From Nitrososphaerota archaeon (GTDB taxonomy: Archaea; Thermoproteota; Nitrososphaeria; Nitrososphaerales; Gagatemarchaeaceae): a DNA stretch of 64,000 bases. The notes under the pieces are model-generated. The model saw only the letters and a program-made list of their open reading frames with translations, did not search any database and had not been told where the DNA came from. Shown here one piece after another: positions 1-8,019 of this stretch (positions within the stretch are counted from its first letter, which is position 1; each line of letters starts with the position of its first letter). The position numbers were made by a program, and so were the translations under genes. The DNA lies in NCBI GenBank assembly GCA_029785085.1, contig JAFMAI010000001.1, positions 1-64,000 on the forward strand. Reading direction: 5' to 3'.

Positions 1-186
1 ATGCCGCTCGTAGACCCCGCTGCCGTAGATCTCTGTCAAGGGAGGTATCCGGATGATGGTGAGCCCGTGATCCGTCTCGACGAAAGCGAGCTTGTCACCT
101 TTATGGATGCCATACTTCTTCCGAATAGAAGCTGGGATGTTGACCATGCTCTTGCTCGTCACTGTCGAAGTCTCGGTCATAGCCAT
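1..186 (-). CDS. AbrB/SpoVT-type DNA-binding protein, C-terminus cut by window edge
   Basis: Reverse-strand translation MAMTETSTVTSKSMVNIPASIRKKYGIHKGDKLAFVETDHGLTIIRIPPLTEIYGSGVYERH... has the swapped-hairpin AbrB pattern; TATA-like AAATATAT upstream. Not in ORF track. Confidence 0.85.
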   Translation of the reverse strand, partial: MAMTETSTVTSKSMVNIPASIRKKYGIHKGDKLAFVETDHGLTIIRIPPLTEIYGSGVYERH

Positions 187-249
187 ACAAAATTGCAGAC
201 ACCATATATTTAACTCTCCTCATGGTAAGCGCCCGGGGCAAGTGGGACG

Positions 250-618
250 TTGCAGAAGGTAATCTTCGACAGCAGCTTCCTGATGGCTGTGGCGGAGACG
301 CCGACCACGTGGTTCGAGGACACGACCGAGATCGTCGGGGGGTTCCGTCCCATCCTTCTGGAGTGCGCGAAGTCTGAGTTGGAGAGCCTGGCGTCAGAGG
401 GCGGCAGCAGGGCCCGGACCGCCAGGGTAGCCCTCCAACTCTCTTCAAAGTTCTCCTCGGAGCGGTGCGGGGGCGCCAAGGTGGACGATGAGTTAGTCTC
501 TGCCGCCAAGACATCGGGGGCCGTCGTAGCCACCGTGGACTCTGAGCTCCTTAGGTCCCTGAAAGCAGCCCATGTCGGAGCCATCACCCTCGGCGGCGGC
601 AGGGTACGCCTCGTCTGA
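250..618 (+). CDS. PIN-domain protein (FCF1-like)
   Basis: TTG start; N-terminal VIFDSSFLM and late VVATVDSELLRSL acidic motif typical of PIN domains; located just upstream of nadE and rpb7. Confidence 0.7.
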   Translation: MQKVIFDSSFLMAVAETPTTWFEDTTEIVGGFRPILLECAKSELESLASEGGSRARTARVALQLSSKFSSERCGGAKVDDELVSAAKTSGAVVATVDSELLRSLKAAHVGAITLGGGRVRLV

Positions 619-672
619 CCCTGGCCTCACGTTCTGCAAGCGGTTAAAACGCCGGACTGCGGCGAGGAGGGG

Positions 673-2613
673 GTGGCGCCTAACGGATTAGACCTGGACG
701 CCCCTCTGGAGACGGAGCGCATCTCTGAGTTCATCAGGAGGACAGTCGCCGGGGCAGGGGCCGAGGGGGCGGTGGTCGGGCTGAGCGGTGGCATAGATAG
801 CGCGGTCGTCGGAGCGCTGTGCGTCAGGGCACTGGGGAAGGGCAGAGTCTTTGGTCTGCTCTTGCCATCAGACCACACGCCCAAGGAGGATATGAATGAC
901 GCTCAATCGCTGGTGAAGTCTTGGGGAATAAGGTCGGCGATTGTTAGAATATCCCCTATCCTCGATTCGCTCTTGTCTGTTCTGGGGAACGAAAAAGTCC
1001 GGATGCCGTACGCCAATCTCCAGGCGCGGATAAGAATGAGCATCCTCTATTTCTACGCGAACAAGATGAATTACTTGGTTGCAGGGACTGGCGATCGGAG
1101 TGAGAACCTGCTGGGCTATTTCTGTTACGACGAGAAGACGCGCGTCGTAACCAAGCAAGGTCCGAAGGGAATCGGTGAACTCAAGACAGACGATGTCGTG
1201 TTTTCATTCGACCCCACTACCAAGAAAGTCAAGGAATCGAAGGTCGATGGTGTTTTCGTCTTCGATTACAATGGAGAGATGGTTAACTTCAGGTCTAGAA
1301 ATGCAGACATCATGGTTACCCCGAACCATCGGATGCTTGTTGTTTCATCATCCACCGGAGACTATCAATATGCAAAGCCGGTCTTTCGATCAGCGCAGGA
1401 ATGTCTACGGCGCAAGTATACGGTTGTTCCGATACCCGCAGGCTGGGACGGAGTGGGAGATCTTCCCGCGGAGTTCCAGGTTACTTTCAGCCAAAAACAT
1501 GTTGTTCGGGCGATTTCAGTTCGTATGGAGGATCTGCTCTTTGTCTTCGGGTTGTTCATCGGGGATGGTTGTGCTGTAAAGGGAACGACAGTAGTCCCTG
1601 CGAGGTCCGGCTTGACAAGAGGCGAATATCAGGCGCAGGTTCGAGACACCAAAGGAAGATTCCTCGCTCTTTCACCACAAGTCTCCAGGCCCAGGATGAG
1701 GGCATATGATACGTACGAGACCGACTTCGCGCTCCCGAATTATACCAAAGACGATGCCCGCCAACGACTCATCCGAATCCTCGAGAAGTACGAGATCAGC
1801 TACTCCTTGACGAGAGATTTGGTGAGAATCCCGTCTAAAGGGTTGTTTGACCTGTTCAGTCAGTGCGGATTCGGCGCTCGTCAGAAGCACATCCCCCCAT
1901 GGATACTTGAGTACCCCTCAAACTATCTGACCTTCCTGCTTCACGGCCTAAGGGCTAGCGATGGCAGCAAGGGGAAGGGGGAGGTCTATTGCACAAGCTC
2001 ATCCCGCTTGAAGGACGATTTTGTTCAGTTGTGCGTGAAAATCGGAAGGATGCCCAAAGTCCGAACTAGAGCCCCGAGGACATCAAGGCTGAAGAGTGGC
2101 AAAATCATCAGGTCCTCGGAATCCTACGAAATCATCTATGCCCGCAAGGTGAAGAGGGGCCGCACGATTCGGAATTCCAATGCGAAGAAGGTTCACTACG
2201 AGGGCAAAGTATGGTGTCCGTCAGTCCCTCCGTTTGAGAACATGCTCGTTGAGCGAAATGGCAACTACGTGTTCTGCGGCAATACCAAGTTCGGGGACGG
2301 CGGGGCCGACTTCCTCCCTATAGTCCACCTCTACAAGACCCAGACCCGCCAGCTCGGGGCCCACCTGGGCCTGCCCAGGCGCGTCGTCGACAAACCGGCT
2401 TCCCCCCAGCTCTGGCCGGGCCAGAGGGCCAGCGACGAGCTCCCGGCCGAATACGACAGGCTGGACGTCGCCCTCCACCGCCTCTTCGACCTGAAGACGG
2501 GCGTTGACGAGGCCGCAGCCGACGCAGGGCTCCCAAGGAGCGCGGTCAGGAAGGCCCTGGAGATGCACCGCAAGTCCGCCCATAAGAGGGCCCTCCCCCC
2601 TTCACTGGGATGA
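673..2613 (+). CDS. nadE: NAD synthetase (NH3-dependent) interrupted by an intein
   Basis: SGGIDSAVV P-loop, GTGDRSENLLGYF | TKFGDGGADFLPI NadE motif split by an in-frame 387-aa insertion; exteins total about 259 aa. Confidence 0.93.
   Translation: MAPNGLDLDAPLETERISEFIRRTVAGAGAEGAVVGLSGGIDSAVVGALCVRALGKGRVFGLLLPSDHTPKEDMNDAQSLVKSWGIRSAIVRISPILDSLLSVLGNEKVRMPYANLQARIRMSILYFYANKMNYLVAGTGDRSENLLGYFCYDEKTRVVTKQGPKGIGELKTDDVVFSFDPTTKKVKESKVDGVFVFDYNGEMVNFRSRNADIMVTPNHRMLVVSSSTGDYQYAKPVFRSAQECLRRKYTVVPIPAGWDGVGDLPAEFQVTFSQKHVVRAISVRMEDLLFVFGLFIGDGCAVKGTTVVPARSGLTRGEYQAQVRDTKGRFLALSPQVSRPRMRAYDTYETDFALPNYTKDDARQRLIRILEKYEISYSLTRDLVRIPSKGLFDLFSQCGFGARQKHIPPWILEYPSNYLTFLLHGLRASDGSKGKGEVYCTSSSRLKDDFVQLCVKIGRMPKVRTRAPRTSRLKSGKIIRSSESYEIIYARKVKRGRTIRNSNAKKVHYEGKVWCPSVPPFENMLVERNGNYVFCGNTKFGDGGADFLPIVHLYKTQTRQLGAHLGLPRRVVDKPASPQLWPGQRASDELPAEYDRLDVALHRLFDLKTGVDEAAADAGLPRSAVRKALEMHRKSAHKRALPPSLG
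1123..2283 (+). mobile_element. Intein in NadE with LAGLIDADG-type endonuclease
   Basis: Starts Cys1 (CYDEKTRVVTKQGPKGIGELKTDDVVFSFD), block B TPNHRMLV, endonuclease motifs VFGLFIGDG and LLHGLRASDG, ends VFCGN followed by Thr+1. Confidence 0.93.
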
Positions 2614-2688
2614 AGGGGGCGTTCGTCTCATGTCAGCCAAAGATTAAAATCGCTGAGCCGAAGGGGTGCCCAGGTTTCTGGATAATTC

Positions 2689-3273
2689 ATGTTTGAGCTT
2701 GTGAACCTCGAAGATGTGGTTAGGGTGCCTCCGGACCGGTTCGGCTCCCCCCTCGAAAAGGTGGCAATGGACCTGCTGAAGCTGAAGTATGAGAGCACCA
2801 TCAACCCAGACCACGGGTACCTGGTCCTGGTCACCAAGGTTGACGTGGACAAAGTGGGGAAGATCATAGCAGGGGACGGCGCGACATACCACAGGGTGAG
2901 GTTCGAAGTCCTCTCGTTCTACCCGCTGAAGCAGGAGATAGTCGAAGGGGAGATAGTCGAGGTGACGGACTTCGGCGCCTTCGTCAGGATAGGGCCGGCT
3001 GACGCTCTCCTCCACCTCAGCCAGATCATGGACGACTACCTTACCAGCGACGTGAAGTCAGGCATCATCACGGCGTCCCAGAGTAAGAGGACGCTCCGCG
3101 TCGGGAGCAAGGTGAGGGTCAGGATCACTGCCGTGAGCCTCGGCCATGGCATCTCCATGGGGAAGATAGGGGTGACCTGCAGACAGCCATTCCTGGGAGC
3201 GGTGGAGTGGATCGAAGAAGAGGTGGCCAAGGCCGGCAAGGCGCGCAAGGCAGCTGAGCGGGCGGAGAAGTAG
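2689..3273 (+). CDS. rpoE: DNA-directed RNA polymerase subunit Rpo7 (RpoE')
   Basis: Rpb7-like N-terminus plus S1 domain (EIVEVTDFGAFVRIGPADALLHLSQI). Confidence 0.95.
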   Translation: MFELVNLEDVVRVPPDRFGSPLEKVAMDLLKLKYESTINPDHGYLVLVTKVDVDKVGKIIAGDGATYHRVRFEVLSFYPLKQEIVEGEIVEVTDFGAFVRIGPADALLHLSQIMDDYLTSDVKSGIITASQSKRTLRVGSKVRVRITAVSLGHGISMGKIGVTCRQPFLGAVEWIEEEVAKAGKARKAAERAEK

Positions 3274-3278
3274 GCGCC

Positions 3279-3464
3279 ATGAAAGAACTGGCCTGCCGCA
3301 AGTGCAGGATGCTGACGACCGAGAAGGCGTGTCCCAACGACGGCTCCACCGAGCTCAGCAACGAGTGGTCGGGGCTCATTGTGATAATCAATGCCGAGAA
3401 GTCCCAAGTCGCAAAGACCTTGGGAATCACGAGGCCAGGCCGCTATGCCCTCAAGGTAAGCTAG
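3279..3464 (+). CDS. spt4: Transcription elongation factor Spt4 / RpoE''
   Basis: 61 aa, CRKCRML...CPNDGSTELSNEWSGLIVIINAEKSQVAKTLGI; follows rpoE. Confidence 0.92.
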   Translation: MKELACRKCRMLTTEKACPNDGSTELSNEWSGLIVIINAEKSQVAKTLGITRPGRYALKVS

Positions 3465-3468
3465 GCCC

Positions 3469-3987
3469 TTGGCCAGGGCGTTCAAGCTCCCCGAGACCCT
3501 GAGGCCGAGGCTGTCGGAGCCCCTCGGACATGTGTTTGGCCCTCAGGAGACGGCCGGGAAGGAGTTCATCGGACTTGCCCAGGACGCGTCCATGGTCATC
3601 ACCGTCGGGGACAAGGTGACAGAAACGCTGTATGCCCTCGGCGTGACACCTGCTGTTCACGTGGTCGACGGCGTGGAGCGGAGGTCGAAGAGGGCACCCC
3701 CCGAAGTCCCCTATGCAAGACTGGTTAATGTGAGCAACCCTGCTGGAGGGCTGACCCAGAGCGCCATCGACGGGATGAGGGAGGCGTTTGCTGGGGGCAA
3801 GCCGGTCCGGGTGCTGGTCGACGGTGAGGAGGACCTCATGGCGATGCTCGCCATAGCGATGGCCCCGGTCTCCGCCGTTGTCTTCTATGGGCAGCCCGGA
3901 GCCGGGGTGGTAGCCGTCAAGGTCAACGGGGTGTCGAAGTCGAGGAACAGGACCATACTGTCAGAGATGGGCATCGAGAGGCTGTAG
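3469..3987 (+). CDS. GTP-dependent dephospho-CoA kinase (DUF359 family)
   Basis: GDKVTETLYALGVTPAVHVVDGVERR...NPAGGLTQSAIDGMREAF...VDGEEDLMAMLAIAMAPVSAVVFYGQPGAGVV; located between spt4 and S24e as in other archaea. Confidence 0.9.
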   Translation: MARAFKLPETLRPRLSEPLGHVFGPQETAGKEFIGLAQDASMVITVGDKVTETLYALGVTPAVHVVDGVERRSKRAPPEVPYARLVNVSNPAGGLTQSAIDGMREAFAGGKPVRVLVDGEEDLMAMLAIAMAPVSAVVFYGQPGAGVVAVKVNGVSKSRNRTILSEMGIERL

Positions 3988-4029
3988 AGGCCTCAACTTA
4001 ATATCCTCGCGAAATTCGGGTGCTCCGGT

Positions 4030-4374
4030 TTGCAGGTAGAGAAGAAGTCCCAGTCAAAGGTCCTCGACAGGTCCTACGTAGAGCTGTCGCTGGAGGACAG
4101 GGCGGGGAAGATCTCGAGGAAGGAGGCCATCGCGGCCGTGGCCCAGGAGATGGGTGTCCCTGCGGAGAACGTAGCGATCATCAGGATTGACGGCCAGTCC
4201 GGGACGACCAAGCTGCTGGGCAAGTTCTACGTCTACGGCTCTCCGGAGTCCAAGAAGCGGATCCACCTCCGCTACCTCGACGAGAGGACGCTCTCGAAGG
4301 AGGAACGTGAGAAGCTAAAACAGGAGAGGAAGAAGAAAGCTGCCGCGCCGGCGGCCGCCGGGGCTAAGAAGTAG
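4030..4374 (+). CDS. rps24e: Ribosomal protein S24e
   Basis: S24e pattern VAIIRIDGQSGTTKLLGKFYVYGSPESKKRI. Confidence 0.9.
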   Translation: MQVEKKSQSKVLDRSYVELSLEDRAGKISRKEAIAAVAQEMGVPAENVAIIRIDGQSGTTKLLGKFYVYGSPESKKRIHLRYLDERTLSKEEREKLKQERKKKAAAPAAAGAKK

Positions 4375-4376
4375 CC

Positions 4377-4649
4377 ATGTCTAAGCAGCCTGCCCCAGCG
4401 CCAGCGCCCGCTCCTGCGCCTGCCGAGGCCGCGGCGCCAGTCGAGGAGAAGAAGCCAGAGAAGAAGGAGAAGCCGAAGGCCCCGAAGCGGAGGATACAGG
4501 TTCACAAGCTCTACAAGGCGGATGATGGCTCGCTGACCAGGCTGAGGAAGGAGTGCCCCAGGTGCGGCAGGGGATACTTCATGGCCCAGCACGGCGACCG
4601 GCATACCTGCGGCCACTGCGGGTTCACGACATACGCCTCGAAGGCATAG
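4377..4649 (+). CDS. rps27ae: Ribosomal protein S27ae with Pro/Ala/Lys-rich N-terminal extension
   Basis: ECPRCGRGYFMAQHGDRHTCGHCGFTTY zinc ribbon; low-complexity APAPAPAPAPAEAAAP N-terminus. Confidence 0.9.
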   Translation: MSKQPAPAPAPAPAPAEAAAPVEEKKPEKKEKPKAPKRRIQVHKLYKADDGSLTRLRKECPRCGRGYFMAQHGDRHTCGHCGFTTYASKA

Positions 4650-4720
4650 AGCAGATTCCTCTCGAAATCGCCATCGGTCCACTCTGGCGGCCGTGGATGC
4701 ACCATCTACGCCCAGAAGGA

Positions 4721-6346
4721 CTAGGCGTAGGTTGACATCAGCTCTCTGAGCATCTTTGCCATGGCCGGGGTGAGGAAGGGCCTGAATGGCCCGAAGTACT
4801 TGGCCCCCCTCGCCTTCGCCACCCGCGACCTGTCCCCTTCCCTGACATAGGAGTCGAGGAAGGCGACGGCCACCGCCTTCATCGCGTTTTCCCTGTTGGA
4901 GAGCTTTGCGGTGTAGTACAGGAACTCGGCCAAGTCCCAGGCCTGGTCCCCGCCTGGGTATGCCTGCTCCAGGTCCGTGAGATAGAGCCCCTCTCCAGAG
5001 ACGATGACATTGCTCGGCTTGGCATCCCCCAGCGCCATCCCCCAGCCGTGGATCCTGGCCATCAGGGCCCCGTAGGAGCCAGCCTGCGGGAGGGGGGCGC
5101 CCTCCCCCTTCAGGAAGGCGTTGATCTCTGACGCTAGCGTCGGGCCCTTGACGAACTCTTTCACGAGGATTCGCTCCGCGGGAGCGACAGCGACGACCGC
5201 AGGCACGAGGACCCCCCTGGCCCTCAGGGTGAGGGTCGCCCCGTATTCGCGGTCCATCCGTGTGAGAGGCCCGGCGCTGAACTTGTTCGCAGCGGATGCC
5301 CAGATCCCCAGGAGGGCCCACTTGAGGGACCTCACGTCGGTGTAGTTCTTGACCACCACTGACCTCTCATCTTCGCCAGCCCTGAAGGTGAGGACCCTCG
5401 TGGTGGAGTAGGGCTCCCCGATGTCCTTCTCCGTGGCAGAGTAGGTGTCGAGCCCCAGCAGGCGAGCCAGTTCCTTCACGAGGAAGGACGCGTCGGGGAT
5501 TATGGCTCCCTCGTCCAGCCTGAGCAGCGAGCGTGGAACATCCAGGGGGACGAACCGGGGGGGCGCCTCTCTCATCCGCCTCAGCTTCGACAGCGCCTCC
5601 CTGCTGAACACAGAGGGCCCTACCCTGCCGGCGTAGCCATGGACAGCGTACTGGGCCACCCCCCTCGCGGTGACGGAGAAGAGCGACTGCACCCTGGTGA
5701 ACGCGTCTCCTTTCAGCTTCTCGGGGACGAGCCTCACGCCGTCGGGGCCGGCGATGAGGAACCCCCGCGGCTGGAGCGCCTCGGCGGCGGCACGGAACCC
5801 GGCCACTGACTCCGCCCGGTTAGCGTCCCCCAGCCTCGAGGTGTAGGTATGGACATAGCTGTAGAGTGCAGGGGGGTAGATGGCTGCGCGCCTGTGGAGC
5901 TTGTCGAAGAGGAAGTAGTCGTAGGGGACCATCAGGCGGCTCCCGAACTCCCCGTAGTCTGAGGAGAGGTCGAGGAGGGCCTCGACTATCACCCTTTTCT
6001 TGTACTCGTGCTCGACCGTCCGGAACAGCTCCGGGTTGGATAGCGGCTCGTAGGCGTTGAGCAGCCTCCCCACTACGAACTCCCCGAGGTAGGACGACCG
6101 GGCATCCTGGACCAGCATGTCTTCGTCTACGATGAGCGCTGACGCCTCGACCGGGTCGCTAACGTATCTGTACCGCACCCCCTCCCTGAAGCGCTTCGAC
6201 ACGATGATGATGTCGTAGTCTGAGTCGGGCCTGGCGTACCCAGCGACCTTTGAGCCGTAGGCCGCGACCCCTGAAGTCTTTGAAGGGTCCACCAGCGCAG
6301 CCGCGAGCCTCTCCACGGTGGCCCGCTCCTCCGCTGTCAGCCTCAA
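4721..6346 (-). CDS. Fusion of N-terminal nucleotidyltransferase domain and C-terminal Bud32/RIO-like kinase domain
   Basis: N-term AAYGSKVAGYARPDSDYDIIIVSKR (NTase GSx..D.D); C-term ILVKEFVKGPTL...MARIHGWGMALGDAKPSNVIVSGEGLYLTDLEQA (kinase catalytic and metal-binding Asp). Confidence 0.8.
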   Translation of the reverse strand: MRLTAEERATVERLAAALVDPSKTSGVAAYGSKVAGYARPDSDYDIIIVSKRFREGVRYRYVSDPVEASALIVDEDMLVQDARSSYLGEFVVGRLLNAYEPLSNPELFRTVEHEYKKRVIVEALLDLSSDYGEFGSRLMVPYDYFLFDKLHRRAAIYPPALYSYVHTYTSRLGDANRAESVAGFRAAAEALQPRGFLIAGPDGVRLVPEKLKGDAFTRVQSLFSVTARGVAQYAVHGYAGRVGPSVFSREALSKLRRMREAPPRFVPLDVPRSLLRLDEGAIIPDASFLVKELARLLGLDTYSATEKDIGEPYSTTRVLTFRAGEDERSVVVKNYTDVRSLKWALLGIWASAANKFSAGPLTRMDREYGATLTLRARGVLVPAVVAVAPAERILVKEFVKGPTLASEINAFLKGEGAPLPQAGSYGALMARIHGWGMALGDAKPSNVIVSGEGLYLTDLEQAYPGGDQAWDLAEFLYYTAKLSNRENAMKAVAVAFLDSYVREGDRSRVAKARGAKYFGPFRPFLTPAMAKMLRELMSTYA

Positions 6347-7029
6347 GGGCTGGCCTTCTTTTTGAGCTCGGCCACCTTCGCCAGGACTGCCGGGTCGAAC
6401 CTCGTGGCCGCCACAGCCTCCATCGAGAGGCTGACCCTGTTCTCTTCCGGCCCTACCAGGCGGACGGGGAGGTTCTTCGCTATCCAGGCAGCCCCCACCT
6501 TCTTGTTGAGGGCTTCGTCAGACAGCTCGTTCTTGAACTTCCGACTGACCAACGAGACGAGGGCCTTGTCGGCGAAGATCAGTTTGGGCGGGACCACCCG
6601 CTCTGCGTCGGCGAAAGCCGCCTCGTACAGGGTGGTAGCAGTTTCGTCGCTGGTGACGTTGGTAGTGCTAAGCTTCCGGACTAGGTCGACGTAGTGGGTG
6701 AACTCGTGGGCGGCGACCGCGTCCATGGTCCCCTTGGTCCCGAAGGCGATGAGGGCGGCGGTGAACTGCACCAGGATCAGGACGCTCCCGTTCACGGCGG
6801 CGGGGACCACCCTGGCGAAGAGCACCCCCATCTGGCCGTACTCGCTCCCTGACTTCGAGACGGGGAGCGTCGGCTCTACGTAGTAGGGAGGGTAGCGGAG
6901 GCCGCTGGCTTTCTCGACCCGCTCCACCGCTGCCTGGAGGTACTTCATCCTCAGCCGCACCTTCTTGGCCAGCGCCCTGGGAACCTTCTCCTGAGCCACG
7001 GCCTGGTCGAGTAGGATCAGCGGGTCCAA
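6343..7029 (-). CDS. Putative zincin-type metallopeptidase
   Basis: HEFTHYVD (HExxH) in a 228-aa protein; 4-bp overlap with the downstream NTase-kinase gene. Confidence 0.6.
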   Translation of the reverse strand: MDPLILLDQAVAQEKVPRALAKKVRLRMKYLQAAVERVEKASGLRYPPYYVEPTLPVSKSGSEYGQMGVLFARVVPAAVNGSVLILVQFTAALIAFGTKGTMDAVAAHEFTHYVDLVRKLSTTNVTSDETATTLYEAAFADAERVVPPKLIFADKALVSLVSRKFKNELSDEALNKKVGAAWIAKNLPVRLVGPEENRVSLSMEAVAATRFDPAVLAKVAELKKKASP

Positions 7030-7069
7030 CTGGGCGCGACCTCGTCCCGGTGCATATGAACCTTAGGCG

Positions 7070-7528
7070 TCACTCGATGAGCCTGAAGCTGACAGGGGGG
7101 TAACGCCTGGAGACCTCCATGAACACCTCGGTGTGCATCACCCCGGGTATCTTCCCTATCACGTCGTAGACCGCCCTGTGCAGCTCGTCCAGGGACTTTC
7201 CTCTGAGGTTGACGATGACGTCGAACCGGCCGGTCACCTCCCTGACGAGCCTGACCCCCTCCGCCTTCTCGACCTCGTTCAGAATCGACTCCCTCAGCTT
7301 TGGGTCGATGTTGAGCCCTGCCAGCGCCCCAGCCTGCATGCCGAGCATGTCCTCGTTCACCTGCACCGTGAACCGTTCTATGACCCCCCTCTTCTGCAGG
7401 CGCTTTATCCTGCTGTACAGCACGGAGAGGTTGATCCCGAGCTCCTTGCTGAGCCGGGGGACGGACACCGACGCGTCTGCATGAAGGGACGAGAGTATCT
7501 TCATGTCTAGCTCGTCCAGTCTGGCCAA
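7070..7528 (-). CDS. Lrp/AsnC family transcriptional regulator
   Basis: LDELDMKILSSLHADASVSVPRLSKELGINLSVLYSRIKRLQKRGVIERF HTH plus RAM-like C-terminal domain. Confidence 0.92.
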   Translation of the reverse strand: MARLDELDMKILSSLHADASVSVPRLSKELGINLSVLYSRIKRLQKRGVIERFTVQVNEDMLGMQAGALAGLNIDPKLRESILNEVEKAEGVRLVREVTGRFDVIVNLRGKSLDELHRAVYDVIGKIPGVMHTEVFMEVSRRYPPVSFRLIE

Positions 7529-7625
7529 GTCTGATCCTGAAGGCCCTCTCCGTCCTTCTAGATATTTCTGCTTTTCAGGCTGAGAGTTCGCGAGTTTTGG
7601 CAGAAACCTGCTGTGACTTTAGCGT

Positions 7626-7985
7626 CTAGCTGACCTTCGTGGACTCGTCCACGCGCTTGGCGTTCACCTGGAACGTCTCCTCAGTTATGGTGTTCCCCCT
7701 CACCAGCTTGCGCCTCTTGGACCCGTCTTCTTTCGTCCTGTACCCCACCCCTTTGGTCAAGAGGACGTAGTTTTTCCCCCCGCCCATGGTGTCTGCGCGC
7801 ATGGGGAACCCTGCCTTGTCGCTCCCGCCGGTGATCATTATCTTCCCGGTCAGCCCGATGGTGGCCCCGTCCAGGACGTTCCCTATCTTCCTCCCGACCA
7901 GGAGCTGGGCTGGGGTGTCTTTGAGTTCCTGGGCCTCTGACTTGCCGGTCTTGGGGTCCGAGAGGACCAGCTTGAAGCTGACCAT
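7626..7985 (-). CDS. rps6e: Ribosomal protein S6e
   Basis: LVLSDPKTGKS...GFPMRADTMGGGKNYVLLTKGVGYRTKEDGSKRRKLVRGNTI. Confidence 0.95.
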   Translation of the reverse strand: MVSFKLVLSDPKTGKSEAQELKDTPAQLLVGRKIGNVLDGATIGLTGKIMITGGSDKAGFPMRADTMGGGKNYVLLTKGVGYRTKEDGSKRRKLVRGNTITEETFQVNAKRVDESTKVS

Positions 7986-8019
7986 TGGAATCGGCTCCGA
8001 CTACAGCGGGTAATTAAGT

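Noticed and set aside
1-213. Plus-strand 70-aa ORF at the left edge
   Set aside because: The opposite strand encodes a convincing AbrB-type protein with a TATA-like promoter; the plus-strand ORF has no motif.
4377-4480. APAPAPAPAPA repeat at S27ae N-terminus as a distinct repeat element
   Set aside because: In-frame low-complexity extension of the ribosomal protein, not an independent DNA repeat.
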